Origin: JBBSAT01 sp046351235
GTDB lineage: Bacteria; Myxococcota_A; Polyangia; Polyangiales; Sandaracinaceae
NCBI GenBank assembly: GCA_046351235.1
Contig: JAXLYV010000004.1
Coordinates: 682,001 to 746,000 of the forward strand
DNA: 64,000 nt
Direction of reading: 5' to 3'
The notes under the pieces are model-generated. The model was not told where the DNA came from and made no database searches. It saw nothing but the letters and a program-made list of their open reading frames with translations. A program made the position numbers and the translations under genes. This document shows positions 1 through 7,148 of the stretch, in pieces. Numbering within the stretch: position 1 is the first letter of the stretch; every line of letters begins with the position of its first letter.

Positions 1-982
1 GCACGAGTACTACGGCGTGACGCCCGCCGAGCTCCTCGCCGACCCCGTGCAGTTCTACCGGCACGTGCCGGACCGCGAGCGGGTGCGCGAGGAGCTCCGC
101 GAGGCGTTCCGCGTGGCGAGCGAGAGCGGCGGCACGATCACGCACGTGCATCGAGCGCGCGGCCCGGACGGCGTGGAGCGGTGGATGGAGCTGCGCGCCG
201 CGGCGAGCCGCGAGGCCGACGAGAGCGTGACCTACCACGGCTACGTCCACGACATCAGCGAGCGCCATCGGAGCGAGGAGCTGCGCGAGGAGCTCGTCGA
301 GAAGCTGCGCGCGCGCAACCGCGAGATGGAGCAGTTCACGTACACGATCTCGCACGATCTGAAGAGCCCGCTCGTCACGATCCGTGGCTTCGTCGGCGGC
401 ATCGAGGAGGACGTGCGCGCGGGCAACGCGCAGCGCGCGCTCACCGACCTCGCGCGCGTGCGCGCCGCAGCCGAGAAGATGGCGCGCATGCTCAGCGAGC
501 TGCTCGAGCTCTCGCGCGTGGGGCGCGTCGGCCATCACCCGGTCGAGGTGCGCGTCGGCGACGTGATCGCCGAGACACGCGAGCTGCTCGCGGCGCAGCT
601 GGCGAACGTCGAGCTCGTCGTCGAGGGCGACGACGTCCGGGTGATGGCGGATCGCACCCGCCTCACGCAGGTCTGTCAGAACCTCCTCGAGAACGCGGTG
701 AAGTACATGGGGCCGCAGCCCTCCCCGCGCATCGTGGTCCGGTGCCGCGAGGACGCTGGCCAGCTCTGGGCGAGCGTGAGCGACAACGGGATCGGGATCG
801 CGCCAGCGCACCAGGAGCGCATCTTCGGGCTCTTCGAGAAGCTCGACGGCCGCTCGGAGGGCACCGGGATCGGGCTCGCGCTCGTGAAGACCATCGTCGA
901 GCTGCACCGCGGCAAGGTGTGGGTCGAGTCGGAAGGCCCCGGCAAGGGCTCGACGTTCCACGTGCGGATGCCGCTGCGCTGA
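1..982 (+). CDS. PAS-domain sensor histidine kinase (5' end outside window)
   Basis: C-terminal part of a two-component sensor kinase; the reading frame is open to the left edge, so the true start lies upstream. Counting from the first in-window GTG (position 17), residues 1-85 are the end of a PAS/PAC sensor fold (RWMELRAAASREADE, then YHGYVHDISERHRSEE). A short coiled linker leads to a HisKA domain whose phospho-acceptor is His113 in ISHDLKSP. The HATPase_c domain follows, with N-box NLLENAVKY (about 222-230), G1 box DNGIGIAP and G2 box GTGIGLALVK. The FTYTISHDLKSPLVTI type of HisKA is common in soluble or multi-PAS kinases. No transmembrane segment and no receiver domain are visible in this part. 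The next gene is convergent, so no partner response regulator is visible. Family assignment is secure; the signal is unknown. Confidence 0.93.
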   Translation, partial: HEYYGVTPAELLADPVQFYRHVPDRERVREELREAFRVASESGGTITHVHRARGPDGVERWMELRAAASREADESVTYHGYVHDISERHRSEELREELVEKLRARNREMEQFTYTISHDLKSPLVTIRGFVGGIEEDVRAGNAQRALTDLARVRAAAEKMARMLSELLELSRVGRVGHHPVEVRVGDVIAETRELLAAQLANVELVVEGDDVRVMADRTRLTQVCQNLLENAVKYMGPQPSPRIVVRCREDAGQLWASVSDNGIGIAPAHQERIFGLFEKLDGRSEGTGIGLALVKTIVELHRGKVWVESEGPGKGSTFHVRMPLR

Positions 983-1003
983 CGGGAGGGGGCGGCGCCG
1001 AGC

Positions 1004-1948
1004 TCAGAGCCCGAGACAGGTCGCGAGATCGGTGGGCACACGCCCGAGCGCGTAGTCCTCGGCGGGCGCGGTGCCGAACGCGAAGCGCGTGACGGCGTCG
1101 TCGACGTCCGCCACGTCCGCGTAGCTCGCGCCGCCGTCGTCCGAGCGGCGGATGTGGTTGGGCCAGCCGCCCTGGAGACGAATGCCGCGACCTTCGTCGT
1201 AGTCGGGACGCGCGACGAAGCTCGCTCCATCGAAGCGTACCTCCGTGCCGCCGGCCGCGTCGCGCTGCGTCCAGCCGGTACCGTCGGTGCTCTCCCACCA
1301 GCCGACGGAATCGCGCGCCGTCACGAATCGCCCGTCGCCGAAGGCGAGCGTGCGCGAGGCCTCGTCGCCCGGCAGCGAGTCGCTCGTGTCCTCCCAGGCC
1401 GTCAGATCGTGCGAGCGCATCGCGGTGCCGTAGCCGCCGGTCGCGACCCACCAGCCATTGCCGTAGTCGATCTGCGCGACCCACTGGCCGAACGCGGGGC
1501 CCGCGCCGTTCGTCACGTCGGTCCAGGCGTAGCCGTTCGTCGACACGAAGATGCCGCGCCACGAGCCGGCGACGAAGCGCCCGTTCGCGAAGGTGATGTT
1601 GCGGAACAGGTAGGGGTTGTCGAAGTCGGTGGTGCCCGTGCTCTCGTGCGGGACGGCGCACCACGTGACGCCCTCGTCGATGCTGAGCCAGCGCCAGTGA
1701 TTCGCGCCGGCGGCGACGATGACGGGGATCGTGGCGCCGCTCGCGCCGGTGTCGGCGGGGGCTGTGCCGGTATCGGCGCCGGGCGAGCCCGCATCCTCAC
1801 GCATGGAGCTCGCATCGTCGGTCGTGCCGCCGTCGGTGCGCGCCGCATCCGAGCCTCCCGCCGCGTCCATCGGGGTGGCCGCGGCGGGTGTACACCCGGA
1901 GAGCGCGACGAGGACGAGAGCGAGGACGAGAGCGCGCGACGACGACAT
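1004..1948 (-). CDS. Secreted lipoprotein with BNR/photosynthesis-like repeats
   Basis: A 314-residue predicted lipoprotein. The start used is the ATG giving MSSSRALVLALVLVALSGC, a clean lipoprotein signal with lipobox LSGC; an upstream in-frame start would add 12 residues before the signal. A low-complexity linker rich in Asp, Ala, Gly and Thr (about residues 20-75) precedes a domain with Trp/Asp/Gly-rich repeats, for example WLSIDEGVTW, FVSTNGYAWTD, SHDLTAWEDTSD and ESTDGTGWTQRD. These 'S.D.G..W' motifs are typical of BNR/sialidase-type beta-propeller blades. It is probably anchored to the outer membrane with the propeller exposed. No enzymatic residues can be assigned. It sits convergent to the histidine kinase and downstream of the aldehyde dehydrogenase on the same strand. 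Confidence 0.8.
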   Translation of the reverse strand: MSSSRALVLALVLVALSGCTPAAATPMDAAGGSDAARTDGGTTDDASSMREDAGSPGADTGTAPADTGASGATIPVIVAAGANHWRWLSIDEGVTWCAVPHESTGTTDFDNPYLFRNITFANGRFVAGSWRGIFVSTNGYAWTDVTNGAGPAFGQWVAQIDYGNGWWVATGGYGTAMRSHDLTAWEDTSDSLPGDEASRTLAFGDGRFVTARDSVGWWESTDGTGWTQRDAAGGTEVRFDGASFVARPDYDEGRGIRLQGGWPNHIRRSDDGGASYADVADVDDAVTRFAFGTAPAEDYALGRVPTDLATCLGL

Positions 1949-2018
1949 GGACGTACGTACCTCCAGGCGGGCTCCGCGGCTCATCCGACGCTGCCTCCGC
2001 GCGACGCCCGGCCCTCGC

Positions 2019-3530
2019 TCACAAGAACTCGACGCCCTGCGCGAGCGGCAGGTCCTTGCCCCAGTTCACCGTGCAGGTCTGGCGGCGCATGTAGGCCTTC
2101 CACGCGTCCGAGCCCGACTCGCGCCCGCCGCCCGTGTCTTTCTCGCCGCCGAAGGCGCCGCCGATCTCGGCGCCGCTGGTGCCGATGTTCACGTTCGCGA
2201 TCCCGCAGTCGCTGCCCATCGGCGAGAGGAACGTCTCGGCGGCGCGCACGCTGTCGGTGAAGATGGCGCTCGAGAGCCCTTGCGACACTGCGTTGTTCGC
2301 GGCGATCGCCTCCTCGACGCCCTCGATCTCGAACACGTAGAGGATCGGCGCGAACGTCTCCTCCCAGGCGATCGGGAAGTCCTTCTGCGCCGGCGCCTTC
2401 ACGATGGTGGGCCGCACGAAGTGGCCCGGCCGCGCCACGCGCTCGCCGCCGCAGAGGATGCGGCCGCCCTGTTCGGTCGCGCGGGCGAGCGCGTGCTCGT
2501 AGCGCTTCACGGCCACCTCGGTGATCAGCGGGCCCATGAGCACGCCCTTCTCCAGCGGGTCGCCGATCTTCACGCTCGCGTAGGCCGCGACGAGGCGATC
2601 GACGAGCGTGCTCGCGATGCCCTTCTGCACGAAGAGGCGACGCGTCGTGGTGCAGCGCTGGCCGGCGGTGCCCACCGCGCCGAAGGTGATCGCGCGCACC
2701 GCGAGCTCGAGGTCGGCGTCGTTCATGACGACGATCGCGTTGTTGCCGCCGAGCTCGAGGAGCGAGCGGCCGAGGCGCCCCGCGACCTCGCGCGCGACGA
2801 GGCGCCCGACGGCGGAGCTGCCGGTGAACGAGACGAGCGGGAAGCGCGCGTCCTTCGCCATCCACTCGCCCACGTCGCCGCCGCCGATCGCGAGCTGGAA
2901 GACGCCCGAGAAGCCGGTCTCCTTCATCGCGCGATCGCAGAGCGCCTGCACCGCCACGGCGCAGAGCGGCGCGTGCGGCGAGGGCTTCCACACGACGGGG
3001 TTCCCGCAGACGGCGGCGAGCGCGGCATTCCACGCCCAGACGGCCACCGGGAAGTTGAACGCCGTGACGACCGCGACCGGGCCGAGCGGATGCCACTGCT
3101 CCATCATGCGGTGTCGACCGCGCTCGCTCGCGATCGTCAGGCCGTAGAGCTGGCGCGAGAGACCGACCGCGAGCTCGCAGATGTCGATCATCTCCTGGAC
3201 CTCGCCGAGACCCTCGCTCCGGATCTTCCCCATCTCGAGCGAGACGAGCTCGCCGAGCGGCTCCTTGTGCTCGCGGAGCAGCTCCCCGAGCCGCCGCACG
3301 AGCGCACCGCGCTGCGGGGCCGGCACCATGCGGAAGTGCTCGAAGCAGCGCTGCGCCTCGGCGACCACGGCGTCGTAGTCGGCGCGGCTCGCGGTGGTGA
3401 CGGCGCCGATCGTCTCGCCCGTGGCGGGGCTCTCGCTCGTCAGCACCGGCCCCGTACCCGGGCGGCCCGAGACGCCCGCGTGCGTTCCGCCGCGCTCGAC
3501 CCAGCTCACGATCTCTTCCATCGTCTTCAT
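2019..3530 (-). CDS. Aldehyde dehydrogenase, ALDH7 (antiquitin-like, aminoadipate-semialdehyde type)
   Basis: A 503-residue NAD(P)-dependent aldehyde dehydrogenase. The start at MKTMEEIVSW is preceded by a GGGAGAG ribosome-binding sequence. Catalytic features are visible: the general-base Glu259 in LLELGGNN, nucleophile Cys293 in GQRCTTTRRLF, and the cofactor-site stretch VSFTGSSAVGR. The segments NVNIGTSGAEIGGAFGGEK and SDAWKAYMRRQ match the ALDH7 branch, which oxidises alpha-aminoadipate semialdehyde (piperideine-6-carboxylate) in lysine catabolism and also detoxifies other aldehydes. Family membership is clear; lysine catabolism as the actual pathway is inferred from the family only, since no other lysine genes are nearby. 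It lies 65 bases downstream of a WYL-type regulator gene on the same strand. Confidence 0.92.
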   Translation of the reverse strand: MKTMEEIVSWVERGGTHAGVSGRPGTGPVLTSESPATGETIGAVTTASRADYDAVVAEAQRCFEHFRMVPAPQRGALVRRLGELLREHKEPLGELVSLEMGKIRSEGLGEVQEMIDICELAVGLSRQLYGLTIASERGRHRMMEQWHPLGPVAVVTAFNFPVAVWAWNAALAAVCGNPVVWKPSPHAPLCAVAVQALCDRAMKETGFSGVFQLAIGGGDVGEWMAKDARFPLVSFTGSSAVGRLVAREVAGRLGRSLLELGGNNAIVVMNDADLELAVRAITFGAVGTAGQRCTTTRRLFVQKGIASTLVDRLVAAYASVKIGDPLEKGVLMGPLITEVAVKRYEHALARATEQGGRILCGGERVARPGHFVRPTIVKAPAQKDFPIAWEETFAPILYVFEIEGVEEAIAANNAVSQGLSSAIFTDSVRAAETFLSPMGSDCGIANVNIGTSGAEIGGAFGGEKDTGGGRESGSDAWKAYMRRQTCTVNWGKDLPLAQGVEFL

Positions 3531-3595
3531 CGCGTCTCTCCCGCAGGGCCCTGGTTGTCGCGCGCCGCGGGCTCCGGGTCCACCCGGACGGCTCG

Positions 3596-4288
3596 TCATT
3601 CCTCGCCACGATTCGGATACGCGTGTCGGTAGCGCGCCCGGAGCGCGCGCAGCGGCTCGGGGATGCGCTCGTCGAGGAGCCGGGCCCGACGGATGCGATC
3701 GGCGCGGAAGTGGCGGATCGCGCCGCGGAGCTCGCAGTGCGCCGCGACGATCCGGACGCGCTCCATGTACGCCACGAAGAAGGGCCACACGACGCGCACG
3801 CTCTCGCGGTCGTCGTCGCCCCGGTAGACGATCTCCATTTTCCGTCCTTCACGGATGGCGCGTCTCACCGGCGCGAGGTCGATACCGTCGGGCACCGGCT
3901 CGAGCGGAGGCGCCGGACGCGACGCGGTCTCGAGCGAGACGCGGCGCAGCGCGGGCGGAGCGACGTCGCGAAGCTTGTCGGCGAGGCTCCGCGCCGCGCG
4001 CGCCAGCGAGGGGTCGGCGCGCTGAGCCACCCAGGCCGCGCCGAGCACCGCGACCTCGAGCTCGTCTTCGGTGAGCATCAGCGGCGGTAAGTCGTAGCCA
4101 GCGTCGAGCACGTAGCCCGTGCCGGCCTCGCCGCGGATCGGAACGCGCTGCTGCATCAGCTCCGCCACGTCGCGATAGACGGTCCGCAGCGAGACCTCGA
4201 GCTCGGCCGCGAGCGCCGCGCCGGTCACCGGCGTGCGGCGCCGGCGCAGGCGCTGGATGATGGCGAAGAGACGCTCGGTACGGCGCAT
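3596..4288 (-). CDS. YafY-type HTH / WYL-domain transcriptional regulator
   Basis: A 230-residue DNA-binding regulator. Residues 1-60 form an HTH_11/DeoR-like winged helix (RLFAIIQRLRRRRTPVTGAA, then VSLRTVYRDVAEL), followed by a wing (GEAGTGYVL). The C-terminal half (about 135-225) resembles a WYL ligand-binding domain: 'MEIVYRGDDDRE', 'VWPFFVAYMERVRIVAAHCELR' and 'IRHFRADRIRRARLLDE' are typical, though the W-Y-L triad itself is not intact. Such proteins often control a divergently transcribed neighbour. Here the divergent gene encodes a glyoxalase-fold protein, and the shared 125-bp region holds two copies of GCTGTCAGCA spaced 11 bp apart, a plausible operator. The ligand is unknown. Confidence 0.9.
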   Translation of the reverse strand: MRRTERLFAIIQRLRRRRTPVTGAALAAELEVSLRTVYRDVAELMQQRVPIRGEAGTGYVLDAGYDLPPLMLTEDELEVAVLGAAWVAQRADPSLARAARSLADKLRDVAPPALRRVSLETASRPAPPLEPVPDGIDLAPVRRAIREGRKMEIVYRGDDDRESVRVVWPFFVAYMERVRIVAAHCELRGAIRHFRADRIRRARLLDERIPEPLRALRARYRHAYPNRGEE

Positions 4289-4309
4289 GACGAGAGCGTG
4301 CCGTGGACT

Positions 4310-4330
4310 GCTGTCAGCACGCTGTCAGCA
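4310..4330. promoter_or_regulatory. Candidate operator: two GCTGTCAGCA direct repeats, 11-bp period
   Basis: The 10-bp word GCTGTCAGCA occurs at 4310-4319 and again at 4321-4330, one helical turn apart, in the intergenic region between the divergent WYL regulator and the glyoxalase-fold gene. Same-face spacing in a divergent promoter is what an operator for the regulator would look like. No promoter boxes could be recognised with confidence. Confidence 0.4.
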
Positions 4331-4413
4331 TCCCCTCGTCAGGATCCGATTCGTGCGGTCCTCGCGGCAGCGCGTCACGGAGACGCTCGCGCGCGGCCGC
4401 CACGAGGAAGCGC

Positions 4414-4815
4414 ATGGAATTCGTCTCGATCCGCATCGTCACCGCCGACGTCTCTCGCCTCGCGCGCTTCTACGAGCGCATCACCGGCATCGCCCCGCGC
4501 CGCTACACCGACGACTTCGTCGAGATCGAGACGAGGCGGGCCGTGATCGCCATCGCGCACGAGCGCACGATGGCGATGTTCGCCGACGGCGCAGCGCGGC
4601 CGGCCAGCAACCGCTCGGTGATCCTGGAGCTGCGGGTCGAGGACGTCGACGCGACGTACGCGCGCCTCGCGCCGGAGCTCGCCGAAGTGCTCCAGCCCCC
4701 CACGACGATGCCCTGGGGCAATCGCTCGCTGCTGTTCCGCGACCCGGACGGAAACCTCGTGAACTTCTTCCAGCCGAGGAGCGAGGCCGCCAGAGCGCGC
4801 TTCGAGCGGGCCTAG
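4414..4815 (+). CDS. VOC/glyoxalase-fold protein
   Basis: A 133-residue member of the vicinal-oxygen-chelate superfamily. The start MEFVSIRIVTADVSRL is preceded by GAGGAAG at good spacing. The paired beta-alpha-beta-beta-beta pattern is visible: N-terminal IRIVTADVSRLARFYERITGI, and the C-terminal half ending LLFRDPDGNLVNFFQP, the hallmark 'RDPDGN.V' of glyoxalase/bleomycin-resistance proteins. Its substrate cannot be read from sequence. It is divergently transcribed from a WYL-type regulator that probably controls it. The same fold serves glyoxalases, dioxygenases and antibiotic-binding proteins, so a specific reaction is not assigned. Confidence 0.88.
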   Translation: MEFVSIRIVTADVSRLARFYERITGIAPRRYTDDFVEIETRRAVIAIAHERTMAMFADGAARPASNRSVILELRVEDVDATYARLAPELAEVLQPPTTMPWGNRSLLFRDPDGNLVNFFQPRSEAARARFERA

Positions 4816-4828
4816 CCGCGCGCGTCGC

Positions 4829-6115
4829 TCAGGGTCGATCGGGCCCGCGTGACGTCGTCGTCTCCGCGGCGCGCTCCGGGTCCACCCGGAGCGAGCGCTC
4901 GAGGAGCGACTTCGCGAGCGGGAGGTCGGCGGCCGCGTAGGCCGCGTGCGCACGGCGCTCGAGCGCGATCCCGAGGTGCGTGCGCGCATCGCGCTCGTGC
5001 GCGCGCACGGCCTCCGCCATCGCGCGCTCGGCGAGCCGCGGCTCCTCCAGCGCGGCGAGCTCTCCCGCGAGCGCGAGAAACCCGCCCGGCGGCGCGATGC
5101 CCTTCTCGACCCAGCGCTCGGCGCAGGCGAGAGCGCCCTCGCGGCTCGGCGCCGAGCGCAGCCCGAGGACGACGGCGGACCAGCCGAGCGGCGAAGGAGG
5201 GTGCGCCGCGAGCGCGGAGAGAAGCAGCGTCGCGCTCTCGTCTCGCACAGCGCCCGCGATCGCACGGAGCCCGAGCATCGCGGCGCGATCGGGGAGCTCG
5301 GTCGTGGGCGCCTGGCCCGCGAGCGCTGCGCGCGCGAGCTCCACGGGCACGGCGGGCCGCGCCTGCCCGGCGAGCGCCTGGAGGATCTCGGCGTCCGCCG
5401 ACGCGACGCGCGCGATCTCGGTGATGCGATCTCGCTCGAGCGCGCCGAGACCCGCGCCACAGCGATCGGCGTGCGCGAGCGCGATGCGCAGCGCGACCGC
5501 GCGATGCGCGGGCTCGAGGGCCAGCTCGCGCAGGCGATCGAGCACGCGCGTGCGCGCGTACAGACGGGGCGAGGCGAGCGCGATCTCGGCGAGGCGCAGC
5601 GTCGTCGCCGCATCGGCGCCGGCATCGATCGCGGCGAGCGCCTCCTCGTGCGCGTCGGCTCCCTCGAGCGAGAGCGCTGCGACGCGCGCACGGGCGGCGA
5701 GCGCCGGATCGCCGCCGACGGCCTCGAGGTAGAGCTCTCGGGCGCGCGCCGGCTCGCTCTCCTCGATCGTCGACGCGAGGACGAAACGCGCCGCCGCCGT
5801 CGGCGCGCGCTCGAGCTCGGCGCGGGCGAGCCGTCGCGCGAGCTCGATCTCCCCGGCCTCGACGAGGCGCGCCACCATGGAGAGCGCGCGGTGATCCTCG
5901 AGCTCGTCTCCGCTCGCGGCCCAGAGCGCGGCGAACGACGCGAAGGCCTCCGTGTCTCCCGCGCGAACGGCCGCGCCGAGCCCTGCGAGCAAGAGCGTGC
6001 GGCGCGCCTCCGCATCGAGCGTCTCCACGGTCGCCGCCGCCACGCGCACGGCCGCGCCGGGCCCGAAGGTCTCCTCGGCGCGCCGCAAGGCGCCCAGCGT
6101 CAGCTCGACGAGCAC
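4829..6115 (-). CDS. Alpha-helical (TPR-like) repeat protein, function unknown
   Basis: A 428-residue Ala/Leu/Glu-rich protein without signal peptide, starting at GTG. The regular antiparallel-helix rhythm, with recurring small-residue positions (for example ALSMVARLVEAGEIELARRLARAEL, then AARFVLASTIEESEPARARELYLEAV), is typical of TPR or related solenoids. The C-terminal unit AYAAADLPLAKSLLERSLRVDPERA is a good TPR match. It is cytoplasmic and probably a protein-interaction scaffold. It is convergent with the glyoxalase-fold gene (13-bp gap) and divergent from the SUKH-domain gene. No catalytic motif is seen. Confidence 0.75.
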   Translation of the reverse strand: MLVELTLGALRRAEETFGPGAAVRVAAATVETLDAEARRTLLLAGLGAAVRAGDTEAFASFAALWAASGDELEDHRALSMVARLVEAGEIELARRLARAELERAPTAAARFVLASTIEESEPARARELYLEAVGGDPALAARARVAALSLEGADAHEEALAAIDAGADAATTLRLAEIALASPRLYARTRVLDRLRELALEPAHRAVALRIALAHADRCGAGLGALERDRITEIARVASADAEILQALAGQARPAVPVELARAALAGQAPTTELPDRAAMLGLRAIAGAVRDESATLLLSALAAHPPSPLGWSAVVLGLRSAPSREGALACAERWVEKGIAPPGGFLALAGELAALEEPRLAERAMAEAVRAHERDARTHLGIALERRAHAAYAAADLPLAKSLLERSLRVDPERAAETTTSRGPDRP

Positions 6116-6265
6116 GGGGCGAGCTTACGCCGTCTGCCCGCGCGTGGATCCGCGACCGCGCAGCCGGGGGAAGATCCGCGTGCGCACGACGAATCAAAGC
6201 GGCGTGATAGCGTCGAGCCTCGGGGCGGCGCACGACGCGGCGCCATGCGCGACGACGGGGATGAC

Positions 6266-7138
6266 ATGACCATCGCGAAGAGCTCGATCGAACGCTTGGA
6301 TGCCGCGCTTCGTGCGCAGCGCCCCGGTTACCACGGCGGGCTGCAGGCGGGTGCGAGCGCCGCCGAGCTCGAGGAGATCGCGGAGGCCGCAGGCGCGACG
6401 CTGCCGGAAGGGCTCGTGGCCCTGCTCGCGTGGCGTGGCGCAGGAGGCGGCCGCCTCGTCGGGAACTGGAGCACGCTGAGCGCGGCCGACATCGCCGGAG
6501 CGAAGCGCTCGCTCGACGAGATGCTCGCCGAGGGCCAGTTCGACGATCCCTCGCACTGGCACGCGGGGTGGGTGCCGTTCTTGGGGAACGGCGGCGGCGA
6601 TTTCGTGTGCGTGGACCTCGCGGGCTGCTTCGGCGGACCGAAGGGGCAGGTCCTCGAATTCTGGCACGACGAGTCGTGGCGGACGGTGACCGCGCCGAGC
6701 ATCGAAGTGTGGCTGGCGATCCTCGCGAGCGCCTACGAGGCCGGCGCAGTGGAGGAGAGCGCCGGCGGTCACGTCGAGGTGGACGAGCAGAAGGTGAGCG
6801 CGCTGCGCGCCGAGCACGCGCCCGGGCACCCGAGAGAGCACGATGCGAGCGAAGCCCCAGGCGCGAGCGGGAGCCCGCCTGCCAAGAAGAAGGCGCGCGC
6901 CGAGAAGAAGGTGCGCGCGACGCCCGCCAAGAAGGCACCCGCCAAGAAGGCGCCCGCCAAGAAGGCGCCTGCCAAGAAGGCGCCCGCCAAGAAGGCACCC
7001 GCCAAGAAGGCACCCGCCAAGAAGGCACCCGCCAAGAAGGCACCCGCCAAGAAGGCGCCCGCCAAGAAGGCGCCTGCCAAGAAGGCGCCCGCCAAGAAGA
7101 AGGCGCCCGCCAAGAAGAAGGCGTCGAAGCGACGCTGA
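6266..7138 (+). CDS. SUKH (SMI1/KNR4) domain protein with histone-H1-like PAKKA tail
   Basis: A 290-residue two-part protein. An N-terminal SMI1/KNR4-type (SUKH) domain spans about residues 5-165, with the usual motifs: AGASAAELEEIAEAAGATLP, 'LVALLAWRGAGGG', 'WVPFLGNGGGDFVCVDLA', 'GQVLEFWHDE'. A C-terminal tail of about 85 residues is built from roughly 13 PAKKA pentapeptides ending in KKASKRR. SUKH domains are best known as immunity proteins in bacterial polymorphic-toxin systems and as regulatory proteins in fungi. Lys/Ala/Pro tails resemble histone H1 and bind DNA non-specifically. The start could also be an ATG seven codons upstream. It ends 10 bp before the next gene, suggesting an operon. 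The fusion is unusual. Confidence 0.87.
   Translation: MTIAKSSIERLDAALRAQRPGYHGGLQAGASAAELEEIAEAAGATLPEGLVALLAWRGAGGGRLVGNWSTLSAADIAGAKRSLDEMLAEGQFDDPSHWHAGWVPFLGNGGGDFVCVDLAGCFGGPKGQVLEFWHDESWRTVTAPSIEVWLAILASAYEAGAVEESAGGHVEVDEQKVSALRAEHAPGHPREHDASEAPGASGSPPAKKKARAEKKVRATPAKKAPAKKAPAKKAPAKKAPAKKAPAKKAPAKKAPAKKAPAKKAPAKKAPAKKAPAKKKAPAKKKASKRR
6919..7117 (+). repeat. 15-bp tandem repeat encoding PAKKA
   Basis: About 13 near-identical 15-bp units of the form GCVCCYGCCAAGAAG, the last two lengthened by one AAG codon. Third-position variants (GCA/GCG, CCC/CCT) fall in a block pattern that looks like expansion by larger duplications. The repeat lies entirely in the coding region of the SUKH-domain protein and is probably length-variable among strains. 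Confidence 0.9.
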
Positions 7139-7148
7139 GCGAGCGCGC

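Noticed and set aside
1719..3632. Long plus-strand frame opposite the aldehyde dehydrogenase
   Set aside because: Its translation is Arg/Ala/His-rich with no motif; the minus strand encodes a complete ALDH7 enzyme.
6919..7117. CRISPR-like array
   Set aside because: The 15-bp units are contiguous without spacers and encode PAKKA pentapeptides in frame with a SUKH domain; it is a coding repeat.
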